Positions 46,336-55,400 of a DNA stretch of 64,000 bases are shown piece by piece. Below the pieces are notes generated by a model. The model was not told the origin of the DNA. It did not search any database and saw only the letters and a list, made by a program, of their open reading frames with translations. How positions within the stretch are numbered: position 1 is the first letter of the stretch; every line of letters begins with the position of its first letter. Position numbers and translations under genes: made by a program. The stretch covers positions 496,001 through 560,000 of the forward strand of contig NZ_JACHNP010000002.1 of assembly GCF_014206815.1 (NCBI RefSeq), in the 5' to 3' direction. Source of the stretch: Xanthomonas sp. F10 (GTDB lineage: Bacteria > Pseudomonadota > Gammaproteobacteria > Xanthomonadales > Xanthomonadaceae).

Positions 46336-47661
46336 TCATCGCGCCACCGGATACAGCGCAAACAGCAGGCTGCCCGCCATCAGCAAAAGTGAAATCAACA
46401 CCGCCCACTTCAGGGTGAAGCGCTGGTGGTCGGCGAAGTCGACCTTGGCCAGGCCGACCAGCAGGTAGGTGGACGGCACCAGCGGGCTGAGCAGGTGCAC
46501 CGGTTGCCCGGCCAGCGAGGCGCGGGCCATCTCCACCGGAGTGATGCCGTAGTGGCTGGCGGCGTCGGACAGGATCGGCAGCACGCCGAAGTAGAAGGCG
46601 TCGTTGGACATGAAGAAGGTGAAGGGCATGCTGGCCAGCGCGGTGATCACCGCCAGGTACGGGCCCCAGGCGTCGGGGATCACCGCCAGGAAGCTGCGCG
46701 ACATCGCCTCGACCATGCCGGTGTTGGAGAGGATGCCGGTGAACACGCCGGCGGCGAAGATCAGCGACACCACCGACAGCACGTTGCCGGCATGGTTGAC
46801 CAGGCGCCGACGCTGTTCGGCCAGGTTCGGATAGTTGATCAGCAGCGCCAGGGCGAAGCCGATCATGAACAGCACCGGCATCGGCAGCACGCCGATCACC
46901 AGCGCGGCCATCAACGCCAGGGTCAGCACCAGGTTCACCCACAGCAGCCGCGGCCGCTTGATGTCCTCGGCGTCCTCCACCGTGGGCAGCGCCTCGCCGT
47001 CGTCGGCCACGCTGCCGTCCATCCAGGCATCGCCGGGCAGCGTCACCACGCCGAGGCGCCGCCGCTCCTTCATGCCCAGGTACCAGGCCAGCACCAGGAT
47101 GCCGGCGATCGCCAGCGCCATCGCCGGCACCAGCGGCACGAACACGTCTGCCGGGTCCACGTGCAGCGCGGTGGCCGCGCGCGCGGTCGGGCCGCCCCAC
47201 GGCGTCAGGTTCATCACGCCGCCGGCGAGGATGGTCACGCAGGTCATGTTCAGCGCGTTCATGCCCAGCCGCCGGTACAGCGGCAGCATCGCCGAGACAG
47301 TGATCATGTAGGTGGTGGAGCCGTCGCCGTCGAGCGAGATCAGCAACGCCAGCACCGCGGTGCCGACCACGATCTTCATCGGGTCGCCCTTGACCAGGCG
47401 CAGGATGCGCCGGACCAGCGGATCGAACAGGCCAGCGTCGATCATCACCCCGAAGTACAGGATCGCGAACATCAGCATGACGCCGGTGGGCGCGATCTTC
47501 TTGATCCCTTCCAGCATCATCTCGTTGATGCCGGTGCCGAAGCCGCCGGCCAGCGCGAACACGATCGGCACGATGATCAACGCGACCAGCGGCGACAGCC
47601 GCTTGCTCATGATCAGGTACATGAAGGTAATGACCATTCCGAAACCGAGCGCGGTCAGCAT
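46336..47661 (-). CDS. Citrate-metal (CitMHS-family) transporter
   Basis: A 441-aa inner-membrane protein with about eleven hydrophobic segments. The family pattern is seen in MLTALGFGMVITFMYLIMSK, ISLDGDGSTTYMITVSAMLPLY, GGVMNLTPWGGPTARAA and STYLLVGLAKVDFADHQRF. CitMHS proteins take up citrate complexed with divalent metal or protons. It is preceded by an OprO/P porin gene and divergent TctDE-like regulators, so citrate or related tricarboxylates are the likely substrate. It stands between hairpins H2 and H3. Confidence 0.93.
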   Translation of the reverse strand: MLTALGFGMVITFMYLIMSKRLSPLVALIIVPIVFALAGGFGTGINEMMLEGIKKIAPTGVMLMFAILYFGVMIDAGLFDPLVRRILRLVKGDPMKIVVGTAVLALLISLDGDGSTTYMITVSAMLPLYRRLGMNALNMTCVTILAGGVMNLTPWGGPTARAATALHVDPADVFVPLVPAMALAIAGILVLAWYLGMKERRRLGVVTLPGDAWMDGSVADDGEALPTVEDAEDIKRPRLLWVNLVLTLALMAALVIGVLPMPVLFMIGFALALLINYPNLAEQRRRLVNHAGNVLSVVSLIFAAGVFTGILSNTGMVEAMSRSFLAVIPDAWGPYLAVITALASMPFTFFMSNDAFYFGVLPILSDAASHYGITPVEMARASLAGQPVHLLSPLVPSTYLLVGLAKVDFADHQRFTLKWAVLISLLLMAGSLLFALYPVAR

Positions 47662-47683
47662 GGAAGTTCCTTGTGGTGAAAGG

Positions 47684-47790
47684 CCGGGGCCCGGGGCCGG
47701 GGACCCGGGGCCCGGAGAGCGAAGGTCGATAAAGCCTCAGGGACAACCCTGCGCTTTTCCGGGTCCCGAGTCCCGAGTCCCGGGTCCCGG
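47684..47790. repeat. Two-armed heptad repeat element H3 (GGGACCC type)
   Basis: Left arm 47684-47715 (CCGGGGCCCGGGGCCGGGGA and onward), right arm 47759-47790 (CCGGGTCCCGAGTCCCGAGT and onward). The core AGCGAAGGTCGATAAAGC to CCTGCGCTTTTCC aligns with the H2 core at 31 of 43 positions without gaps by eye. It lies between the porin and citrate transporter genes. Confidence 0.85.
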
Positions 47791-47793
47791 CAC

Positions 47794-48984
47794 TTAGAAG
47801 TCATACTGAAAGCGCCCGGTGATCGCCCGCGTATGGTCCAGCGTCACGCCGGCCAGGTGATCGCGGTTGCGGCTGTCGATCAGGTTGAGCATCAGCCGCA
47901 GGTTCGGCTTGAGATACCAGTTGCCGGCCAGCGTCCACGAGGCGGTGGAGGCGTCGAGCAGATCCGGCTGGCCGTCGCGGTGCTGCTCGCCCCACATGCG
48001 GTCGTAGCGCAGCGCCAATTCGAAGGCGCCGTACTTGTGGTTGACCTGCTTGATGCGGGTGAAACGCCCGGTCTTGCTGTCGTAGCGGCGCGATTCGCCG
48101 GTGGCGAACCAACTGACGAAGCCGTAGGCCGCCATCACGTCGGCACGCTGCGCACCGTCGTCGAACAATCCGCCGCTGAACTCGCCCTGCCACGACAACG
48201 GTCCGCGCACCTGCGCGTATTCCAGCGACCACTTGTCCACGTCGGTGTCGCGGCCGTCGGCGAAGCGCGCCAGGGTGATGCGGCTGTCGTCGGACAGATG
48301 CCCGGCCGGGCGCGGGCGGATGCTCAGCGCCGGCGCGCCGCCGGCGCCGGGATGATCGTAGTGCTCGTGCGCCAGCGACAGGCCCAGGTGCAGCACGTCG
48401 CCGTCGCGCGCGCCCGGCGCCCAGGTGCCGCGGCCGCCGAACGCATGGCCGCGGACATTGGAGACGTCGATGCTCTGCAGGCTGTAGACGCTGGCGGCCC
48501 AGGTGTAGTCGGTGCCTGCGGCCTGCCACGACACCGCCTTGCGGTACAGCGGCGCCAGCGTACTGGCCGCGCCGCTGCGCTCCAGGAACTGGCCGAAGTT
48601 GGAGCCGGTGCGGTCGTCGAGGGTGAAGTACTGCTTGAACTGGCCCACGGTCAGGGTGCCGGCGCCGAATTTGCGGGTGATGTAGACGTCCTTGGCCTCG
48701 ATGCCCTTGCCATTGAAGTCGTCCTGCAGCCCGGCGAAATCGCCTTCGACCTTGTAGCCGAAGCCGAAGAACTTGCCGGACACATCCAGCCACAGGCGGC
48801 GGATCTCGGTGTCGTCGGGATTGGGCGTGCCGCGATTGTCGTTGTCGAAATGGGCGAAATCCCAGTGCAGGCGGCCGCCGAGTTCGGCGGTCACCGGGCC
48901 GTCGTCGTCGGTGGCGGCGCGCGCCGAGCCGGCCAGGCACAGCAGCGCGCAGGCGCTGCCCCATGTCAGAGTCTTTAGTTCCAC
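47794..48984 (-). CDS. OprO/OprP-type outer-membrane porin
   Basis: A 396-aa protein with a signal peptide (ACALLCLAGSARA) and a phosphate-porin-like barrel. Recognisable pieces are LGGRLHWDFAHFDND, RRLWLDVSGKFFGFGYKVEGDF, FGAGTLTVGQFKQYFTLDDRTGS-like segments, and the C-terminal strand ITGRFQYDF. OprO/P porins pass anions; here the citrate transporter downstream suggests that organic acids are the substrate (inference). The start is GTG at 48984, chosen because GGGAGGGGAC precedes it. The last residue is Phe, as usual. Confidence 0.87.
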   Translation of the reverse strand: MELKTLTWGSACALLCLAGSARAATDDDGPVTAELGGRLHWDFAHFDNDNRGTPNPDDTEIRRLWLDVSGKFFGFGYKVEGDFAGLQDDFNGKGIEAKDVYITRKFGAGTLTVGQFKQYFTLDDRTGSNFGQFLERSGAASTLAPLYRKAVSWQAAGTDYTWAASVYSLQSIDVSNVRGHAFGGRGTWAPGARDGDVLHLGLSLAHEHYDHPGAGGAPALSIRPRPAGHLSDDSRITLARFADGRDTDVDKWSLEYAQVRGPLSWQGEFSGGLFDDGAQRADVMAAYGFVSWFATGESRRYDSKTGRFTRIKQVNHKYGAFELALRYDRMWGEQHRDGQPDLLDASTASWTLAGNWYLKPNLRLMLNLIDSRNRDHLAGVTLDHTRAITGRFQYDF

Positions 48985-49095
48985 GTCCCCTCCCAGGTGC
49001 GTGTCGCAGCGATTGGATCGGTCCGCCAGCGCATGCCGCGGACCGGCGTGGACGCAGCCTAGTCGGGCGTAGCTGTCATCGACCTGTCGGTGGGG

Positions 49096-49225
49096 CCGGG
49101 ATTGGGGATTCGGGATTCGGGATTGGTAAAAGCACCGTGCGTGCTGTCTGCCCTGACGCAGGCGCGTTAGCATCCGCGTACGGAGCCGCTCTTGCGAATC
49201 CCCAATCCCGAATCCCCAATCCCCG
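49096..49225. repeat. Two-armed heptad repeat element H4 (GGGATTC/G type)
   Basis: Left arm 49096-49126 (CCGGGATTGGGGATTCGGGA, then TTCGGGATTGG) and right arm 49195-49225 (CGAATCCCCAATCCCGAATC, then CCCAATCCCCG) are complementary. The core is about 68 bases. The right arm ends five bases before the ATG of the TctD-like gene. The rest of 48985-49229 contains no gene. Confidence 0.82.
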
Positions 49226-49229
49226 ACCC

Positions 49230-49934
49230 ATGCGCCTGCTCCTGGTAGAAGACAACGCCGATCTCGCCGATGCGATCGTGCGGCGCATGCGCCGCAGCGG
49301 GCATGCGGTGGATTGGCAGCGCGATGGGCTGAGTGCGGCCGGTGTGCTGCGCTACCAGCGCTTCGATCTGGTGGTGCTGGACATCGGCCTGCCGGGGCTG
49401 GATGGGCTGCGCGTGCTGGCCGGGCTGCGCGAGCGCGGCGATACCACGCCGGTGCTGATGCTGACCGCGCGCGACGGCATCGAGGACCGGGTGCAGGCGT
49501 TGGACGTGGGCGCCGACGATTACCTGGGCAAGCCGTTCGATTTCCGCGAGTTCGAGGCGCGCTGCCGGGTGTTGCTGCGGCGCAACCGCGGCCAGGCCAG
49601 CGAAGTGGTGCAGCTTGGCGGCTTCGCCTTCGACAACGCCGCGCACAGTGTCAGCCTGGACGGCACGCCGATCGACTTGCCCAACCGCGAATACCGCCTG
49701 CTGGAGATCCTGATCGGCCGGCTCGGCCAGGTGGTGGGCAAGGACGAGATCGGCAACGGCCTGTTCGGCTTCGACGACGAGGCCGGGCCGAACGCGATCG
49801 AGCTCTACGTCGGGCGCCTGCGCAAGAAGCTGGCCGACGCGCCGCTGCGCATCGTCACCGTGCGCGGCGTCGGCTACAAGCTGGAGGCGGCCGCGGCGCC
49901 GCCGGATCCGGCGGCAGCGGACGTCGATGGCTGA
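49230..49934 (+). CDS. Response regulator TctD-like (OmpR family)
   Basis: A 234-aa regulator: receiver MRLLLVEDNADLADAI with phosphoacceptor Asp in LVVLDIGLPGLDG near residue 51, LTARDG and YLGKPFDFREFEAR, then a winged-helix output domain (DLPNREYRLLEIL, NAIELYVGRLRKKL). It is the first gene of a three-gene cluster with the kinase and a periplasmic binding protein. Divergence from the porin-citrate operon suggests it controls it. No Shine-Dalgarno sequence is seen: repeat H4 abuts the start codon. Confidence 0.92.
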   Translation: MRLLLVEDNADLADAIVRRMRRSGHAVDWQRDGLSAAGVLRYQRFDLVVLDIGLPGLDGLRVLAGLRERGDTTPVLMLTARDGIEDRVQALDVGADDYLGKPFDFREFEARCRVLLRRNRGQASEVVQLGGFAFDNAAHSVSLDGTPIDLPNREYRLLEILIGRLGQVVGKDEIGNGLFGFDDEAGPNAIELYVGRLRKKLADAPLRIVTVRGVGYKLEAAAAPPDPAAADVDG

Positions 49935-51315
49935 GGCCGCGCCGCCAGCGCCGTCGATCCGGCGCACGCTGTTGCGCTACCTGGGCGCGTTGTCGCTGCT
50001 GGGCGCGGTGGCGCTGTTCTTCGTGGCGCGCGATTACGGCCAGCGCGCCGCCAACCGTTCCTACGACCACCTGCTGGTGTCCTCGGCGCTGTCCATCGTC
50101 GATTCGGTGGCGCTGGCCGGCGGCCAATGGCAGGTGGACCTGCCGTACGCGGCGCTGGATCTGCTGGCGATGGCGCCGGAGGACCGGGTGTTCTACCGCG
50201 TGTTCGATGCGCGTGGGCGCACCATCACCGGCTACGACGACCTGCCGGCGGCGCCGTCGCTGCCGCGCGCCAGCGCACCGCCGCGCTTGTTCGACGCGGT
50301 CTACAGCGGCGAGCCGGTGCGCTTTGCGGTGGTGTCGCGGCGGGTGTCCTCGGCGGCGGCGCAGGACCAGGTGTGGGTGCAGGTGGGGCAGACCCGCCGC
50401 GCACGCGAGGCGCTGGCGCAGGACGTGGTGCTGCACGCGCTGGTGGCGATCGCACTGCTGTCGCTGCTGGCGTTGGCGCTGGTCTGGCTGGGCGTATCGC
50501 GCGCCTTGCGCCCGTTGCGCACGCTGGAGCGCGAGCTGTCGCGGCGCGAACCGTCCGAGCTCAAGCCGGTGGCCGCCACCGCGCCGCAGGAGATGCAGCA
50601 GATGGTGGCGGCGCTGAACCGCTTCATGGCGCGCCTGGCCGGCAGCAACGAAACCCTGCGTGCGTTCATGGCCGAGGCGGCCCACCAGATGCGCACGCCG
50701 CTGGCGGCGCTGCGCGCGCAGGCGCAACTGGCGCTGGACGAGGACGACCCGCACGAGATGCGCCGCAGCCTGGAGGCGATCGAGCGCAATGCCACGCACA
50801 TGAGCCGCCTGCTCAACCAGTTGCTCAGCGATGCCAGCGTGATCCACCGTTCGAACCTGCAGCGCTACGCCAGCGTCGACCTGGCCGAGGTGCTGCACCA
50901 GGCGCTGCACGAGGCCGTGCCGCAGGCCGCGCCGCGGCCGCGCGTGCAACTGGCCGTCGCCAGCGAACCGGCGCTGGTGCGCGGCGATGCGCTGCTGTTG
51001 CGCGAGGCGATCAAGAACCTGATCGACAACGCCTGCAAGTACGGCGGCGACGGCCCGCTGCAGGTGGCGCTGACCTGCAATGCGCGCGACTGCGTGGTGA
51101 CCGTGGCCGACCACGGCCCCGGCATCGCCGCGGCCGAGGCCGAGCGCGTGTTCGAGCGTTTCGTGCGCGGCGAGGGCGCGGCCGCCGGCGGCGCCGGACT
51201 GGGCCTGGCGATCGTCAAGCGCGTGGTCGAGGCCCATGGCGGCCGCATCGACCTGTCCAACCGCGTGGGCGGCGGCCTGATCGCCAGCCTGCACCTGCCG
51301 AGGTTGCATCCATGA
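49927..51315 (+). CDS. Sensor histidine kinase TctE-like
   Basis: A 462-aa kinase with an N-terminal membrane span near 15-35, a periplasmic domain of about 130 residues, a second span near 165-190, HAMP, the H-box AEAAHQMRTPLAALR near residue 250, the N-box NLIDNACKYGG, and DHGPGI / GAGLGLAI. The pattern matches TctE sensors of tricarboxylates. It overlaps the regulator by eight bases, and the binding-protein gene begins inside its stop (ATGA). Confidence 0.92.
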   Translation: MAEAAPPAPSIRRTLLRYLGALSLLGAVALFFVARDYGQRAANRSYDHLLVSSALSIVDSVALAGGQWQVDLPYAALDLLAMAPEDRVFYRVFDARGRTITGYDDLPAAPSLPRASAPPRLFDAVYSGEPVRFAVVSRRVSSAAAQDQVWVQVGQTRRAREALAQDVVLHALVAIALLSLLALALVWLGVSRALRPLRTLERELSRREPSELKPVAATAPQEMQQMVAALNRFMARLAGSNETLRAFMAEAAHQMRTPLAALRAQAQLALDEDDPHEMRRSLEAIERNATHMSRLLNQLLSDASVIHRSNLQRYASVDLAEVLHQALHEAVPQAAPRPRVQLAVASEPALVRGDALLLREAIKNLIDNACKYGGDGPLQVALTCNARDCVVTVADHGPGIAAAEAERVFERFVRGEGAAAGGAGLGLAIVKRVVEAHGGRIDLSNRVGGGLIASLHLPRLHP

Positions 51316-52394
51316 GCCTGTCCGCACTGTTGCGCCGTCTGCCGCTGCTGTTGACCGTGCTGCTCGCCGGCACCGCGCTGGCCGCGCCCGGCGACGTGCG
51401 CCGCTTCCCGGCACAGGGCGCCGCCAGCGCGCAGCTGTGCATCCAGGGCTCGACCGACATCGAAGTGTTCGCCGCGGTGATCGGCGACTACCAGCGCCTG
51501 CATCCGCGCACCGAGGTGGTGTACCAGGACGCGATCGCCTGGGACATCTACCAGCGCTATCTGCGGCCGGGCCCGGGCCCGCGCTGCGCCGATCTGCTGA
51601 TCAGCGCCAGCATGGACCTGCAGACCAAGCTGGTGAACGACGGCCACGCGCTGGCGCACCGTTCGCCGCAGACCGAGGCGCTGCCGACCTGGGCGCAATG
51701 GCGGCACGAACTCTTCGGCATCAGCTACGAGCCGGTGGCGATCGTCTACAACACCGCGCGGCTGCCGGCCGCGCAGGTGCCGCGCACCCGCCGTCGTCTG
51801 CTGGAACTGCTGCGCGCACCGGGCCAGCCGCTGCGCGGACGCATCGGCACCTACGACGTGGAGCGCAGCGGCGTGGGCTACCTGTTCGCGACCCAGGACA
51901 GCCAGCTCGGCAGCATGGCCGGGGCGCTGCTGGCGGCGATGGGCGACAACCAGGTGGTGCTGGAGGAGCGCACCGGCGTGCTCCTGGACAAGGTCGCGCG
52001 CGGCGAGCTGCTGCTGGCCTACAACGTGCTGGGCTCGTATGCGCAGGCGCGCATCGATGCCGGCGCGCCGCTGGCGATCGTGCAGCCGGAGGACTACACC
52101 CTGGTGGCGCTGCGCACCGCGGTGATCCCGCGCGACAGCCCGCATGCGGCCGAGGCGCGACGTTTCCTGGACTACCTGCTGTCGCCGCGCGGACAGCAGG
52201 TGCTGTCGCGCGAGGCACGGCTGCAGCCGATCCTGCCGCAGCCGGGCAGGGTGGCGCAGGGCGGGCCGGCCGCCGCCGCGGCGTTCCGCCCGATCGCGCT
52301 GGGCCCGGGGTTGCTGGTGTACCTGGATGCGCTGAAGCGGCGCCAGTTCCTGGACGCCTGGCGCAGCAGCATGCAGCAGGCGCCGCCGCGCTGA
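51312..52394 (+). CDS. Orphan ABC-type periplasmic substrate-binding protein
   Basis: A 360-aa protein with a signal peptide (LLTVLLAGTALAAPG) and the type II periplasmic-binding fold seen in ferric-ion/anion-binding proteins. Typical stretches are STDIEVFAAVIGDYQRLHP, VVYQDAIAWDIYQRY, LFGISYEPVAIVYN and AYNVLGSYAQARI. No ABC permease or ATPase follows, so it is not part of a classical importer. Its ATG sits within the kinase stop, so it is made with the two-component system and probably serves as an extracytoplasmic ligand sensor for it (inference). Confidence 0.85.
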   Translation: MSLSALLRRLPLLLTVLLAGTALAAPGDVRRFPAQGAASAQLCIQGSTDIEVFAAVIGDYQRLHPRTEVVYQDAIAWDIYQRYLRPGPGPRCADLLISASMDLQTKLVNDGHALAHRSPQTEALPTWAQWRHELFGISYEPVAIVYNTARLPAAQVPRTRRRLLELLRAPGQPLRGRIGTYDVERSGVGYLFATQDSQLGSMAGALLAAMGDNQVVLEERTGVLLDKVARGELLLAYNVLGSYAQARIDAGAPLAIVQPEDYTLVALRTAVIPRDSPHAAEARRFLDYLLSPRGQQVLSREARLQPILPQPGRVAQGGPAAAAAFRPIALGPGLLVYLDALKRRQFLDAWRSSMQQAPPR

Positions 52395-52410
52395 GCCGCG
52401 GTGGCGGCGC

Positions 52411-55400
52411 TCAGCGCGCGAAGCGCGGCTGGCGCCCGGGCGAGCACAGCACGCGCACGCCGTCGCCGAGTTCCTCCGGCGCGCCGCCGGCCAGCAGCGC
52501 GTGCAATCGCGGCCGGTCCGGTGCGGCGCCCGGCGCCAGTCCCACCCAGGCGTCCTTGCCGGCGCCCTTGGCGGCGTAGAGGCAGCGGTCGGCCAGGCCC
52601 ACGCTCTGTTCCCAGTCGCCCAGCGCCGGCCACGCGGCCACGAACGGCCACGGCGCGAAACCGATCGAGCAGGTCAGGGTCAGTTCGCGCTCGGCCAGGG
52701 CGAAGCCCTGCGTCGCCACCGCCGCGCGCAGGCGTTCGGCCAGGTCGGTGGCGGCGCCCTCGCGCGGCAGGCGCGTGACCAGCAGGAATTCCTCGCCGCC
52801 CCAGCGCACCAGCAGGTCGTGTTCGCCGCACAGCCCGCGCAGGCGATCGGCGCAGTGCACCAGCGCGGCGTCGCCGGCCTGGTGGCCGTAGTCGTCGTTG
52901 ATGCGCTTGAAGTTGTCCACGTCGATCATGAAGAAGTACAGCGCATCGGCGCTGCTGCCTTCGTCCAGCGCCGCCAGCAGGGCCGGGCATTCGCGTGCCA
53001 GCCAGTCCTGCAGTTCGCGGCGGTTGGCGACCTGGGTCAGCGGATCCAGGCGCGTGGCCGCCTGCAAGCGCGCGTTGCTCTGCAGCAGTTGCTGATTGGC
53101 GCGCTCGAGCTGGCGGGTGCGCTCGGCCACGGTCAGGTTCAGCAACTCCACCATGTCGCGCTCGCGGTTGACCGTGCGCCGCACGCGATGCAGCACCAGG
53201 CCGATCACCGCCAGCCCCAGCAGCACGTAGCCGGCATAGGCCAGCGGATGCCGCCACGGCGGCGGCAGTACCTCGATCTGCAGCCGCCGCGCGGCGCCGA
53301 ACTGGCCGTCGCGCCCGGCCGCTTCCACCACCAGGGTGTAGCGGTCCGGCGGCAGGTGGCTGACCGAGAAATCGCTGTGCGCGGTCTGCGGATACACCCA
53401 GCCCTTCTGCAAGCCGTCGACGCGGTAGCGCAGGCGCGCGGTGCCGGGCGCGGCGAAGTCGATCGCGGTCATGCCGAGGGTGAACACATTGTCGCGGTGG
53501 TCCAGGGCGATGCGCTGCGCGTAGACCACGTCGCTCTCGGCCTGGTTCTGGCCGCCGTTGCGATCCTCGCCGGCATTGAGGATGCGCAGGTCCGTGAGCA
53601 CCGCGCGCGCCTGCGGGCTGCGCAGCGGCAGACGCGTGGGATCGATCACGTCCACGCCCTGGGTGCCGCCGAAGTACAGCAGGCCGTGTGCGTCGAGATA
53701 GCCGCGGCCGCTGTTGTATTCCTGGTTCTGCAAGCCGTCGCGGCGGCCGAGGCTCTGCACGATGCGGGTGCGCGGGTCGAGCACGCTCAGGCCGTTGTTG
53801 GTGCTCAGCCACAGCCGCCCCTGCGGATCCGGCAGGATGGTGTAGATGACGTTGCTGCTGAGGCCCTCGCGGTCGCTGTAGCGCACTGCCACGTCGCGCT
53901 TGAGGTCGATGCGGTACAGCCCGCCGGAGAAGGTCCCCACCCACAGCACGCCGTCGTGTTCGTACAGCGACCACACCGAGGGGTACAGGGTGCTGCCGCG
54001 CGGGCGGTACGGCTCGGCGGGGCGGCCGCTGCGCATGCGCCACACGCCGCAGTCGTTGCAGCCGATCCACAGCGTGTCTTCGCTGTCGCGGTAGACCCGG
54101 GTCAGGGTGTGCCCGTTCAGCGGCGCCCAGCGCGGATCGTTGCGCACCTGGCCGCCGACCACGCGGCTCAGGCCGCGGCGGGTGGCCACCCACAGCGTGT
54201 CGCCTTCCAGCAGCAGATCGTTGATGTGCGCGTCGGCCAGCCCACCCAGGCGCCGCAGAGCGCCGCTGCGGTCCAGGCGCCACAGCCCCTGGCGCGTGCC
54301 CAGCCACCAGCCGTCGCGGTCGGCGGCGATGCTGCGGATCGCCTGGCTGGCCAGTCCCGGTACCACGCGCCACGCGGCGCGGTTGCCGTCGCGCAGCAGC
54401 AGGCCCTGGTCGGTGCCGATCAGCATGCGCTCGCCGTCGCGCCAGATGCTGCGCACGCTGCTGCTGGGCCAGTCGTGGGTGTCGCTGACGCGCTCCTCGT
54501 CGTTGCGGATCACCGCCGACAACGGCCGCACCCGGTACAGCCCGGCGGTGTAGGTGCCGATCCACCAGGTGCCGTCGGGGGCCTGGTAGAAGCGGATGAT
54601 GGCGCTGTTCGGCGCTATGTCGAAGCTGAGCCGCTGCGGCGCATGCCGCGCGCTGTCCAGTTGCGTCACCGTGGCGTTGGTGGTGCCGACCAGCACACGG
54701 CCATCGTGCAGCCGGATCAGCGCGCTGAGGTCGCTGCCGCCGGTCAGCAGCTGCGCCGGCGTCCAGTGCGCCAGCACCGCGCCGCGCGGATCGAGCTGGA
54801 ACAGCCCGCCGCGCGCCGAGGCCAGCCACAGCCCCTCCGGCCCGGACTGCAGGCCCACGCATTCGTCGATGCCGGGCGGTGCCGGCAGTGCCTCGCGGGT
54901 GTCGCGGCCCAGCCGCCACAGCCGGCATTGCCTGTCCAGCGCCACCGGCTGCTTGCCGTCCGGCATCCAGGTCAGGCCCACCACCGGCGCATCGCCGCCC
55001 AGCGGACGTGCCCGCTGCAGGTCGGCGTCGACACGGTCGACCCCGCGTTCGGTGCCCAGCCACGCGCCGCCCTGCGGATCGATCAGGATCTGGGTGATGC
55101 GGTTGTGCGACAGCCCTTGCTTCTTGCCGAGGCGGTGGTGTTGCCAGGTGGCCAGCTCGATCACTTCCAGGCCGGCATCGTTGGTGCCCAGCCACAGGCG
55201 GGTGCCTTTCGGTTCGAAGCCGAGGCTGTCGATGCTGCTGCTCAGCAGACTCTGCCGGCTGTCGCTGCCGAGCTCGCGCCGGTAGGCGCGGAACAGATGG
55301 CCGTCGAAGCGGTTCAAGCCCTCCTGCGTGCCCACCCACAGGAAGCCCTGGTCGTCGCTCTGCAAGGCGTTGATCGACAGTTGCGACAGGCCCTCGTCCA

